A stretch of 64,000 bases of DNA from positions 186,001 to 250,000 of the forward strand of contig JNEN01000885.1 of the NCBI GenBank assembly GCA_000697355.1, in the 5' to 3' direction. The notes under the pieces were generated by a model. The model worked only from the letters and a program-made list of their open reading frames with translations, had not been told where the DNA came from and did no database searches. Positions 23,497-34,485 of this stretch are shown here, piece after piece. Position 1 is the stretch's first letter, and each line of letters begins with the position of its first letter. The DNA is from Syncephalastrum monosporum B8922 (lineage: Eukaryota > Mucoromycota > Mucoromycetes > Mucorales > Syncephalastraceae). The translations under genes and the position numbers were made by a program.

Positions 23497-24804
23497 ATGT
23501 CGGTTCCCATGGAGATCCCTGGGTACTTTTACGATGCCAGTCGGAACAAATACTTCAAGATCATGCCCACAGGACCGCACAGCCTGCAAGCACTACGGGC
23601 TGCGGCTGAACAAGAACAACGCGAACAGGCGAATGCAACGACACAGAAAAATATTAAGACGATCACGATGCACTCTTTTCTTCGGCAGCGCTCGATTAAC
23701 CCGCGCTTGACGCCACGGCAACTCATGGGTGACGGGATGCGAGCGTTCATTCGACGGTGGCAGCCGCGCGGATGTATCACCGACAGTGACCCCTTTCTGG
23801 CTGACAGCACGGTCAACAATATGAACCTGACTGGCAACGACCTCAGCCTTACCTTCACGAATGGCGCGTTTGCGATGTACAGTGTCCAATGCGCACCCTT
23901 CCGTATCAATCGTCTGAAAGCGCCCTTCCACACCCGAGAAGCGCTCTCCTCCTTTGACGCATACCCCGATCCTGTCGATATGGAAGCAGCTCCATGCAAG
24001 CGCTTTGTCGGCACCGATCTCAGCGGTCACATTTTCAGCATCACGACTGACTTTGCTCGCGGTCCTTTTGTTGGCAGTGATGCCACCGTCCATAATCCCC
24101 GCACAGACAATGTATACCGGATCGATATTCGACAGCGATACCAAGAACCAGTCAACATCTGGTGTTCTCGCCTGAATACCGCTGCTTCCCTCCTTGTAGG
24201 CACCGATAAAAGCATCATTCTGATGTCGCCTTCCCTCGATTTCATCAGGCGGCAACGCATCAAAAAGGCCGCCCTGTGTATAGCGCCCGGCCCGGATCCC
24301 GATCACTGGTGGGTGGGAACCAGAAATGGATACGTGCAGCACTGGGACACGCGACACAGTCAGACGAGGGGAGCTCAAGCCTCAGACGTGGCTGTCCGCC
24401 GCGTGGAAGCCTTCGGGAGCAACGAGATCTTGACGGCAGACGTAGCAGGAAGCATCAAGATCTGGGACAGACGCACCTGGCGCAGGCCGCTCTTCCGCCT
24501 GTCCCACCCCGTCTCAAGCCCAACAGCCCTCGACATTGCCCCTGATCTCGGCTTGGTTGCTGCCGCGGACCAGGACCAGCGCGTGCGGCTCTGGTCTATC
24601 AATCACAGTCATATGGCACAGTCCTGCGAATCCCCATTCTGGATATCAGAGGCTAGGCTCGAGGATATCAACGGTCTTCGTTTCATACGAGACAATGACG
24701 CTTACGCGCCAGGTCTTCTCGTCGTGGCCAAGGCGTCCGAACACGGGACGAAGCGGCCGGCTTTTCATTACTTTGACCGTAGGCACATACATCAAGCCTC
24801 GTGA
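23497..24804 (+). CDS. WD40 protein, DCAF4/WDR21-like
   Basis: Single-exon gene, 435 residues, likely a WD40 substrate receptor or adaptor of the DDB1-CUL4 type by similarity to DCAF4. The N-terminal EIPGYFYDASRNKYFKIMP matches the conserved peptide that opens the DCAF4 core. WD-like units follow: KIWDRRTW near residue 330 and VRLWSI near 370. The arrangement ADVAGSIKIWD then VAAADQDQRVRLWS is the same order as in DCAF4. The N-terminal third after the motif contains a basic helix rich in Ala, Gln and Arg. It is intronless, unlike nearly all neighbours. Its stop lies only 144 bases before the first exon of the esterase gene. The E3 adaptor role is inferred from family; DDB1-binding residues were not checked. 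Confidence 0.75.
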   Translation: MSVPMEIPGYFYDASRNKYFKIMPTGPHSLQALRAAAEQEQREQANATTQKNIKTITMHSFLRQRSINPRLTPRQLMGDGMRAFIRRWQPRGCITDSDPFLADSTVNNMNLTGNDLSLTFTNGAFAMYSVQCAPFRINRLKAPFHTREALSSFDAYPDPVDMEAAPCKRFVGTDLSGHIFSITTDFARGPFVGSDATVHNPRTDNVYRIDIRQRYQEPVNIWCSRLNTAASLLVGTDKSIILMSPSLDFIRRQRIKKAALCIAPGPDPDHWWVGTRNGYVQHWDTRHSQTRGAQASDVAVRRVEAFGSNEILTADVAGSIKIWDRRTWRRPLFRLSHPVSSPTALDIAPDLGLVAAADQDQRVRLWSINHSHMAQSCESPFWISEARLEDINGLRFIRDNDAYAPGLLVVAKASEHGTKRPAFHYFDRRHIHQAS

Positions 24805-24948
24805 CCTGTACATACACACATACAATACAATGGACATAGACATAGACTCGCATGAAAGTTCTTCGCATAAAGTTGTAGATTCCCACCCATTTCGTGCTAC
24901 CCGACGGGATTGCCCTGAAGTGGTCCGCTGCTCCGCCATCTGTTTAAA

Positions 24949-26229
24949 ATGAAGCTTACTCAGCCTAAGTATCCTTTCGATACCAACGCTAGTAACCTAC
25001 CTACAGTACGTACTGTATGCGGTATATCACGCTTCAGCGTCTTGCCACTCACTTTCTGCTCCTTATAGACCGACATGTTTCCTCCCGTTCAGCTCGAGCC
25101 CTTTGCCCAGAAAGTCATTGCCCAGAGTGAAGCCAATCCCGTCGACGTGACCACCCTCCACCCGAAGATCATTCGTCAGGCCGAAATCGACGTGGTCGCG
25201 AACGACCCCAGCACGCTCGAAGGCTTACCCGACGTCTATCACGAGGAAGTCACCATCAAGCGTGCGGACGGCTCCGAGGTCGAGCTGACTATTACTCGGC
25301 CCCTCAACACCGAGGACGAGGTCCTTCGACCCATCGTCTATTTCCACGGTGGCGGCTGGGCGATCGGCAGCAAAATAACCCACCGCCGTACCTGTTACGA
25401 GGCAAGTATGCCACTAGCGTGTAGGGTGGAGGGGCATGTTAGATGGTGTTTTGCTCATAAGGACATCTATCATATGCCATCATAGCTCACGACGCGCGCT
25501 CATGCTGCTGTCATCTTTGTGGATTACTCTCTCAGCCCGGAGGTCCGCTTCCCGGTTGCGCCTGAGGAGTGCTATGATGCCGTTGCCTGGGTTGCTGACG
25601 AAAACAATGCCGCTTCTATTAAAGTCGACCCAAAGAAACTCGTCGTTGCAGGAGACAGCGCGGGCGGTAATCTGTCTGCCGTTGTTTCCAGTAAGTATAT
25701 ATCTCTGTGGATCCTCGCACAAAAAGCACACACACACGCACATACGCACCCCACATGACGCTTACCAAACACTCACTTTTTGTCCAATCTAGTCATGGCG
25801 AAGCAGCGAGGCAAGATCGATATGATCAAGGGCCAGGTTTTGTACTACCCCGTCACAGACTGCAACTTTGAGACCTCGTCTTACCAGCAGTTCGGTGAGC
25901 ATCACTACCTCACCACCAAGCTCATGCACTACTTTTTCGACCACTACATCCCGAACAAAGAGGACCGTAAGAATATTCTGGCATGCCCCTTGAATGCCAC
26001 TATCGACGATCTCAAGGACTTGCCCCGGGCTCTGGTCATTACTGCCGAAGCCGACGTACTCCGCGATGAAGGTGAGGCCTACGCACGCAAGCTCCTCGCG
26101 GCTGGTAACGACGTCGTCGCTTCACGCTACCTTGGCATGATCCATGGTGTATTCAATCTGCCGCATTGGGCTCCTTCTGCGGATGCTATCATTGATCAAA
26201 CCGTCCAGTGGCTCAAAAAGTGCAACTAA
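24949..26229 (+). CDS. alpha/beta hydrolase, HSL-type esterase/lipase
   Basis: Carboxylester hydrolase of the hormone-sensitive-lipase family, 343 residues. Exons: 24949-25005, 25069-25401, 25486-25690 and 25793-26229, all in phase. The oxyanion motif HGGGW is at 112-116. The nucleophile Ser188 is in GDSAGG. The acid is probably Asp286 in EADVLRDE, and the catalytic His316 is in GMIHGVF. The start was placed in a short 57-nt exon (MKLTQPKYPFDT...) because its GTACGT donor joins in frame to TDMFPPVQLEPF. The internal ATG at 25075 is the alternative start. Intron 2 has a GC donor (GCAAGT at 25402). No signal peptide is visible, so it is probably intracellular; natural substrate unknown. Confidence 0.9.
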
Positions 26230-26794
26230 GTGCTCCAAGCCCTCATGTTTATATATCCTTTACCTCCATTCTGGGATCGGTTTACCATACTTAAATATAA
26301 GGATGATGTATACGTACAGGCATGACAGCTATGGCGCTTGACTGTAATACCAAATAAATGACCCTATTTGTTTGCACCGCGAAGACGGTTTTGCACGTTG
26401 CCATGGTCGCCCTCCGGATAGTTCAATGGCTCAAGAATGTATCTGGTTCTACAATTGTACACATATGTATACACATATATACATAGTAGTATGTAGTACG
26501 ATCAATGTATACGGCTTATATACATGGAATACTGATTGATCATAGGTCGAGATATGAGGCAGACAGAAAATGGGGAAGGGGGGTTTGACAGCACTTTGGT
26601 ATATATGTGTGTATGGTAGATAAAGGACAATTTCGCCATGGCGCCGCAGCAGCCAGCCAGGGCAGATTCATGCTCCACTCCATGCGACTGCCGCAGCACT
26701 GAGTCGGTGTGCTTTTATTTTTAAATAAGCCAGACACCTCGAACTGCGGCAAAGAATCGCACCCTTATCTCTTTGCATTCGTGATCGCTCCTTC
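26230..26794. other. intergenic, A/T-rich
   Basis: Contains the esterase 3' region and the upstream region of the RWD/CHY gene. There are many short TATA/ACATA runs around 26450-26530. No coding frame is supported. Confidence 0.45.
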
Positions 26795-29462
26795 ATGGCT
26801 GACAGTAAACGTCCCGTCGTAAAGCCACAGACAATGGTGAATCGCACTGGCTACATTAGCACGACTGTTATACTAACGCTGTATTGACAGCCCCATCGCG
26901 CAGGTGGACGTCAAGTGGAATTAGCACAACTCGAACGCCGTTACCGCTCCACTTTTCGTACGGTCAAGTAAGCAACGAAAAACAATGACGACCCTAAAAA
27001 AGGAGTAAGGACAGCGAGGTTGACATCAACGCCCGATTGCGTAGAAACACAGAGTCAGCGACTGTCGTCCGTCTCGCTTTTGAGCCGAGCGACCCAGACT
27101 TTCCTTATGACCTCGACAAACTCCAGCTGCAACTCACGGTGCCTGCGCGGTACCCATCCGAGCCCTGCGTGATCCATGTCATGAACACCAATATACCCAA
27201 AGGCTTTGCTTACAACCTTGAAAAGGGTTACGCCAATCATATCAAACAGCTCCAGCAGCCCATGACCTTGGTGCGTCAGATAGCCTGGCTCGACAAGAAC
27301 CTCGAAACGCTTCTGCAACAGCAGCCCGCAGAGACCATCCGCTTTGTCGCTCCACAAAAACAGCCCTCGGATGTCGCACCGGCCCTGCCTCAGGAATTCG
27401 TCGCCTCCGTCCAAAAAACAAACGACAAAGGCAAGGCACCCTCCCGCCAAAACAAGCCAGAGCAGCAGCTAAACGAGCCCAAAGCCAAACCCAAAGCCAA
27501 ACCAACGTCCAAGGAGACGCCGAAATTGGATGCTCAAGCAACACCCTTCTTCACGAGCATACAGCTGAAAGAAGCACACGCTATTCGAGACAAGGAGCTT
27601 CATCAACTCCAATGCCGTTTCCGGGACTCGTACAAGATGCATCGGTAAGGAAAAGAGAGAAAGAGGCCACGTGATGCATCGACGCTTCCGGTTCTGGAGA
27701 TTCTCATGGATACGTGCCATATTATGCAGGAACGAAGGCAACCTGACGCCGATCGTGCTGACCCTCGACCTGAACGACCCTCACTTTAAATATCAGCACC
27801 TTTTTGGCGGCCAGCTTCGGATACGCTACAAGGTGCCCACGCAGTACCCTCTCCTCCCGCCCATTCTCACGGTGGAGAGCAAGACCCTGGAAAAGGAGAT
27901 CACTGAGTAAGTCATTTAGGGTTTATTTTGATTTTAAACTTTCTTTTTTTTTATCTTTATCTTGCGGGTGATGACTAAGCACACCAACACCATCATGTAG
28001 TAACATTGCCGCCTACTTTACCGAGCACGCCAAGACAACCCAACTCACGCTGTTCCAGCACTTGAACTGGTTGAACCGTAATCTCGAGTTTGCCATCGAA
28101 CGCCCACCAGAAACAGCGCGCGCGTCGACCCCGCCGCCTGAACGAAAGGAATCAGAGCCCGCCCTGGAAAAATCCGCCCTGGCTCAGAAGCAGCAAGAAG
28201 AAAAGAAACCAGCGCCGACAACCTCCTTATTTGACAACAATGATGACGAAAGCCGAAGAAAAATCATTGTCGTGGACGATCCATCGATGTTCACGATGCC
28301 TGGTGCCGATACTATTGATGGACCCGTAACATCAGAAGAATTATCAGAAGGCGAAGATGGCATTGCGCCATTTTCCGATGAGCCCCACCTTTCTTCGGCG
28401 GAAAACACCGAACCAACGTCGAGCTCCGCGACCGAATCATCGGGCTCGCAGACGAAACGAGGCACACAGATCCGCTTCACACAACCGCGCCTGGACAACA
28501 TCTCGTTGTTCCGATGCGTGGGGCTCAACATGGTGGTCAAATGCAGCCGGTGCAAGCACATGGTTGATCTTGAAAAGGTGGAGGTCGAGGACCCGCTCAA
28601 CAAAAAGGAAGAGAAGCAGCGCTGGATGGCGTGTCCGACGTGTTCTACCCCACTCGGCATGCGATTTATTGGCGAGCTCATGCATGAGAATGCAACGACG
28701 CTCGGTCTGTTGCAGGCGCGCAACTGCGTCCCCTTTGACATCTTGCCGTCGCACTTTCTTGGGACGTGCGCTCGATGTATGGAGGATATCCACTCCTCAA
28801 TCCTCCTCGCCCCGCACGATGCGCCACGAACGTTGTCTTGCTTTGGATGCCATGCGCATATGACCGTAGCCCTGGGCGAATACCGCCTTGTGAATATCGG
28901 ACAGCCCGGTGAAAGCCTGATGCCAGACGAAACAGAGCTGTCCAAGGCTGTGCTCAAGAAGAAGAAAAAGCGAGACGAAATGATCCTCAAGGTAGGCGAG
29001 CCGCTGCCGAACCAGGGTATCTGTAGCCACTACCGCAAGAGCAAGCGTTGGTTCCGATTCCCGTGTTGCAGCAAGCTTTATGCATGCGATATCTGTCACA
29101 ACAGCCACGAAGATCACCACCCAAGCGAACTGGCCAGAAGACACGTATGTGGCCTGTGTTCACGCGAGCAACCAATCAAACCCGAGTGCATTTGCGGAAA
29201 TGAATTCGACCGAAGCCACCAAAAAGGTGCGTTTTGGGAAGGTGGCCAGGGTGTGCGCAACAAGGCCCTGATGAGTCGCAAGGTATGCCCAGTCCAATGA
29301 GAGATGCAATAATTCCTATTTGATTATTCTTTGCTCTAACATGTCATGTAATACAAAAAATAGGATGCCCACAAGCACGCGGGAATGGGCAAGACGGCCT
29401 CCAAGAAGCAGGAGCGAGTGGGACTCGCTGGAAAAGAAAAGCGTAACCAGCGCGACCAATAA
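26795..29462 (+). CDS. RWD-like and CHY zinc-finger protein
   Basis: Predicted protein of 768 residues with exons 26795-26836, 26891-26967, 27015-27644, 27730-27906, 28001-29282 and 29364-29462, all in phase. Two RWD-like segments are visible: about 45-140 (YDLDKLQLQLTVPARYPSEP) and about 260-340 (GGQLRIRYKVPTQYPLLPP). A disordered Glu/Ser/Pro-rich linker follows. The C-terminal half holds several CxxC pairs (CSRCKHM, CPTC, CARC, CFGC) and then a CHY zinc finger from about residue 660: CSHYRKSKRWFRFPCC, YACDICHNSHEDHH, CGLCSREQP and CICG. The end is basic (KKQERVGLAGKEKRN). CHY domains bind zinc and some occur in ubiquitin ligases, but no RING domain is seen here. Function in this fungus is unknown; the domain call is firm, the RWD calls are by pattern. 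Confidence 0.82.
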
Positions 29463-29820
29463 AAACCTCGATTCCTAAAATGGCATAGTTTACGTATTTT
29501 TTTTTGTTGCGGGAAATTCAACATCCGCCTGACACACTGGTGTACAATTTTGCTCCAAGCGGCTGCAGTGAAAGGCGCAAGAGAGAGAGGAAAAAAAAAA
29601 GCTTCATTCTTTCCCTTTCACCTTTTGATTTTCTTTTTAGTCCTTTTTTTTCGAGTGGAAAGGCCTGCATTTTTCTCTTTCTTCTCTCACTGTCTTTAAC
29701 ACACATACACATACACACGCAAAGACACTCCAACCCCCCTCTCCTTTCTTTTTTTTTTCCTTTTCATTCTTCTATAATCGTCTGTATCCGGCATAGTTGC
29801 ATTTACACACATACAAAACC
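29463..29820 (+). promoter_or_regulatory. pyrimidine-rich leader of the Whi3-like gene
   Basis: From about 29600 to 29800 the plus strand is dominated by C and T with T-runs, and carries a short CA-repeat near 29700. This is typical of fungal core promoters and leaders. No frame is supported. The ATG at 29821 is in a good context (aaaaccATGG). Confidence 0.5.
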
Positions 29821-31705
29821 ATGGCAAGTGAGACAGCGCTTCTAGGCAACCCGACGCTTTCGTCTGCGACGGGCAACAATGACTTTCGAATTGTGCATCC
29901 ACTTTCGGCCTCACCTGCATCATCCGCCTTCTTCCCGCCGCCGTCTCATCCCAGCTCACCTCCACAACCGCAGCATAATCAACAATCCCAACAACAATTA
30001 CAAGCATCGCATAACGGTAGCGGCAACCAGGAGGACGTAACGACCATTTTTGTCGTGGGTTTCCCTGAAGATATGCTGGAGCGAGAGTTCCAGAACATGT
30101 TTACATTCTCGCCTGGCTTCGAAGCTGCGTCACTGAAATGGCACTGCAAGGACCAAGACGACGATAGCACTGGGAACGGTGCCCTGAACAGCACATCGGC
30201 CGCCTCGACGCTCAATGGCGGAGGAGTTTCCAAGAAGCAGATGGTAATACAAATTTGCACTTTTTGGATGGTGCTATAATATTCATATTCAGAGCCATAA
30301 ATATAATCTAACAAAAAAATGGGGACATTCTATATAGATTGGATTTGCCCGATTCCGCACGCGCCTGGAGGCAATGGAAGCAGTCGAGGTCCTGAGTGGC
30401 AAGAAGGTCGATAACGAGAAGGGTGCGGTTCTCAAGGCTGAAATGGCCAAGAAGAACCTGCACATCAAGCGAGGCTCTATTGCACCCAGCGCCCACTCGT
30501 CCCTCTCTGCTGCCGCTGCCGCTGCCGCCGCCGCTGCTCATGCTCAAGCTCAACAACAACAGCAGCAGCAACAGCAACAGCAGCAGCAACAGCAGACATC
30601 GCAGCCATCGCAGCCATCGCACCACCACCACCATCATCATCCGTCTGCGGCAGCCGCTGCAGCCGCCGCACAAGCCGCCGCTCAGGCTGCAGCAGAGACC
30701 GGGTCATCTCCGCTGAGCATTCTGTCACGGAAAATGAGTTTGCATGCGCCATCCCCAGCTCATTATGACACGTTTTCGCCTCTCCCGAGCGATCTGTTGT
30801 CGCCTGCAGATTACAAGACGGATCCCTTCAATGAGCATCCGCTCACGACGTCGACGCCGCCTGCGACGAACGGGTTCCACGACTTTTTCGGCTTCCGGTC
30901 CCAGTCGTTTGATGCACGCGGCAACGGGGCCGAGCCACTCGTGAGCCCGCAACGCGCCTTCAGTCTGTATCCGCGCACGAGCAGCACGACGGCCGTGCCC
31001 ACCTCGCGCTTCCACCCGCACCACCATCAGCACCAGCACCAGACCATCCTGGAGGACAACGACCCATTCAACTACCTCTCCAAGTCGTCGCCGGTCCCGA
31101 ACAATGAGCTCCACAACCGCATGAATGGCTCGGCCGCGTCCTTCTTTGATACCGACATGCTCTCCCAGCGCATGGGTTCCATCTCCATGCACTCCACCAC
31201 CCCAGCCACCGCGACCAACACGACCACGGCCAGTGCTGCTGCAGCCACGACGACCAGCGCTGTTGCCGCTGCTGCTACTGCTGGCAATGCCCAAGACATG
31301 CGTGCGCCCAGCCTGTCCTCGCCGAGCTACCGCCCCTCGGCCACCAGCAGCTCGACGACCACAACGACCACCACCGTCAATGCTCAGTCGAGCTCCAACA
31401 ACCCGGCTGACCAGAACCCGCCCTGCAACACGCTCTATGTCGGTAATCTGCCGCCGTTCACTAGCGAGGACGAGTTGCGCCAGCTCTTCTCGGTCTGCCG
31501 TGGATACAAGCGTATGTGCTTCCGCACCAAGCCACAAGGCCCCATGTGCTTCGTTGAGTTCGACGATGTCGTGTTTGCGACGCAGGCCATGAACGAACTC
31601 CAGGGCCACAGTCTATCCAACTCGGTCAAGGGTGGCATTCGCCTCTCTTTCTCCAAGAATCCGCTTTTCACCAAGCCCAACAAGCAGCCCAACGTGGATT
31701 TCTAA
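29821..31705 (+). CDS. RRM RNA-binding protein, Whi3/Scw1-like
   Basis: Probable cytoplasmic mRNA-binding regulator of 596 residues, exons 29821-30243 and 30338-31705. An N-terminal divergent RRM (about 73-200) has [21 protein letters not shown], is split by the intron, and resumes with [15 protein letters not shown]. The middle is low complexity: poly-Ala, a long poly-Gln tract, poly-His, a second poly-Ala, then Ser/Thr-rich sequence. The C-terminal RRM (about 505-590) reads [29 protein letters not shown], and [14 protein letters not shown]. The last motif is characteristic of yeast Whi3 and fission yeast Scw1, which bind mRNAs in cell-cycle and cell-wall control. The Gln tract resembles that which drives Whi3 condensation. 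RNA targets here are unknown. Confidence 0.87.
30500..30695 (+). repeat. trinucleotide tracts coding poly-Ala, poly-Gln, poly-His, poly-Ala
   Basis: Runs of GCN, CAR and CAY codons inside the Whi3-like gene. Codon use in the Gln and Ala tracts is mixed, which limits slippage and suggests the tracts are kept as protein features. Confidence 0.8.
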
Positions 31706-32522
31706 AATTGCATTTGAAAATGTACATATCCCCTCTACCCCATCCTCCCCCGCTCGTCCTCCTCCTCCTTCTCCTCCTCTTTCTACTCTTCTCGTCGATC
31801 TCTCTCTTTCTGACGCTGCACTTGCCTACCCTGTCTATCCTCTCTCTCTTTATCTCTCTATCTAAAAACCTCGCTCTCTTTATTACCTTTTTTCCTGCAT
31901 CCTCTTTCCCAAGCGTTGTACTTTCCACACTTACAATCTCACAACTCAACCAAAACATATCCTCTACATCACATCAAACTCACTCGCACACTATCTACAC
32001 TTCTTTTTTTTTGTTCTGCACTTGCGCATGATTCTGCCTTTTTTTTTCTTCAATCCACATATACACGCTTTTTTTTATCTCTTTTTTTGACTGGTTCTTT
32101 GCACCCCCCTCCCCTTATAATGATTATTATTTCTGTTTTGCATTGCCATCCCTCTCACACATTTGACACACTCATATTTTGCTATCTCTTTTCCTCTTTT
32201 TTTCCTCACATTCTTCTCATTAAAGTTATTACTTATTTGTCCAAAACAGAAAATTGACGTGTTTCTCGTAGAAATGAAGGGCAGAATCCCATTCGTGTGT
32301 AGGTGTGTGGGTGGATGTTGTGCTGCATTGGTGTGCCTTTTTTTTAGAGTTCTCCCGGGATGTTTTCCGACGTCCGCCTATGGAATTAAGAAGCACGTAC
32401 AAACGCACGCACGAGCACGCCCAAGGTTTGCCACCTGACACACACAACTTGTAACAAAGGCACACAAGCGCACAGCTCACCTTTTCTTTTTCCACTTCCA
32501 CTCTTTTTCATTAATAATCGCC
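31706..32522. other. long T/C-rich intergenic region
   Basis: From about 31735 to 32240 the plus strand is almost all pyrimidine, with repeated ctcctc and cttttt blocks. Around 32280-32510 there are GTGT/CACA-type short repeats. The stretch holds the Whi3-like 3' UTR and the promoter of the kinase gene. No protein is supported. Confidence 0.5.
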
Positions 32523-34485
32523 ATGTTCCGGACGATACCCAGGCACATTGACTCGTCACTCGAGGTTTATCGATTACGCTCTCCGCCCTCTTCTTTTCCC
32601 ACTCATGTCTATTCTGACAGCCTTTTGACCGGACGGAGCTCGACAAGATGCTTCTCGCTGAGTTGATCGAGTTTTGTCAGGAGCGTGGATTGCCCACCGA
32701 AGGCTCCAAAACCGACCTGATCGAAGGCCTCTGGTCGTGGGTAAGCAGCGTGCAACGATCCATCCACCGTCCCCAACGTAAAACATACCTTGTATGCTTT
32801 TAGAAACACAACACCCGCCCTGTACCTGCACCCTCTGCACCGTGTTTGTTTACCGCCGTGGATGACCTTAACATGATACCAACCGAGCAGCAGCGGCAGG
32901 ACCTGACATCCAAAGAGTTTTCGGCCCTCTTCCTCGATGGCAGCCCCGGCCTCGACATACCCTACTCGGACCTATGTGTGGGTGATAAGCTCGGTAGTGG
33001 GGGATTCAAGGATTGCTATCGCGGCACTTACAAGGGGGTAACCATGGAATGGATGGCGTCAAAAAAAAATTACGCACTCACCTTTTTTGTAAGGAACCCG
33101 TGGCCATCGGTGAGCTGCGGCTGGCGCAATTTAGCGAGGTGGACCTGCAAGAAGTCAAGCATGAGATCAAAGTGCTCAAGCAAGTCGATAGCCAAGAGAA
33201 GCTCTTTTGTTTTGTTTTGTTAATGAAGCCCACTAGGCAGCTGCGGCATGAAAACGTCATCCGCTTTATAGGGGTCTGCACACACCCTCAACATCTCTGT
33301 ATCATCACCGAACTGTGCACCAAAGGCGACCTGTTCGATGTCATTCGTCGCTACAAAAAACCAAACTTTGCGCAACAGGTGACACAACCGTTTATCTTTT
33401 TTGGCATACTGAAGTGGCTCATTCCCGTGACAAGGTCATGTATATGTATGATATTGCCCTCGGCGTTTCTTACCTCCATACACGACGGTAAGGTATTACT
33501 ATTTTGCAGGCTATGCATAGCTCATATTCTTTGTGTTCATAGACCCTCCATCATTCATCGGGTAAGTCCTGGATAAAGGGAGACACCTATCTTGAAAAAA
33601 CGAACACCTCACCAACCGGTTCTGCCTAGGACCTGAAATCCATGAACATCCTCGTAAGTTGCCGATACAATACATGCTTTACCAAAAGGAGCACGTCAAG
33701 CGAACCCGATGACCTGAAACTGTGCTGCGTATTTAGATTTCCGAAGACGACCGCGCCAAGGTCAATGATTTCGGTCTGGCACGTATCCGACCCAAGGCGA
33801 ATGCGCTAATGCACACGCAGTGCGGCACGCCCAACTGGCAAGGTAAAGTACAAAAGAAACAAAACGTGTGCGATTCTGTCAGTCATTGATGGCCCGATCA
33901 CTTTGATTGACTCTATGGAATCTGTGCAACAGCTCCCGAGTTTTGGTCGTCGAATCCAAGCTACACTGAAAAAGTAAGTTGGCTCGCTCTCACAGACGTT
34001 GTAACAAACAAATACTCATGCAAAAGCAATAGGTCGATGTATTGGATAATGAACAAGGCCCCCCCCCCGTTTCTTGACGCATCTATTAATGTGCATTCTT
34101 GTGATTGCGTAGGTCTATGCATGCGGCTTGATCTTTTGGGAAATTTTGACCTGGGGCGAGCACGGATACCCCTATCACGGTAGGCAGGATGCACGCGATT
34201 GATCTGAAGAGAGGCTCATACGTGGAGTATCTGCTATCCATGTAGACTTGTCTGAGCACGCACTCTATGTCAAAGTCAAGGAGCACGACGCACGTCCGCC
34301 CCTAGCAAAACTCATCCATTATTACCCTCGCAACCTGCTGATACTTATCACTGAGATGTGGGAAGGTGACCCGCGCCTGGTAAGTTTGCTCCACGAACTA
34401 TAGCAGTAGCATCCCACTCACCTCCTCTTTGTAGCGTCCATCTATGAATCATGTTGTTGACCGCTTACAAACCTATCTCTCTTAA
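32523..34485 (+). CDS. SAP-domain TKL-type protein kinase with relocated lysine
   Basis: Predicted 374-residue kinase with 14 phase-matched exons: 32523-32564, 32621-32740, 32804-33037, 33094-33183, 33241-33378, 33435-33487, 33543-33561, 33630-33653, 33737-33842, 33933-33973, 34033-34038, 34113-34179, 34246-34379, 34435-34485. A SAP-like helix-turn-helix comes first (about 18-55; ELDKMLLAELIEFCQERGLP). The kinase domain starts near 110. Its glycine loop is LGSGGFKDCYRG with Lys123. The usual VAIK lysine is Gly138 (VAIGELRL), as in WNK kinases, where the loop lysine substitutes. The catalytic loop HRDLKSMN, the DFG motif (VNDFGLAR) and a CGTPNWQAPEF activation segment are intact. Exon 34033-34038 is a 6-nt microexon that supplies Val-Asp of EKVDVYACG. 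TKL assignment rests on HRDLKSMN and overall layout. Activity is likely but unproven. Confidence 0.85.

Noticed and set aside
30725..31609. 294-codon minus frame opposite the Whi3-like gene
   Set aside because: Antisense shadow of a Ser/Thr/Ala-rich coding region; composition (Gly/Arg/Val) is the mirror of it.
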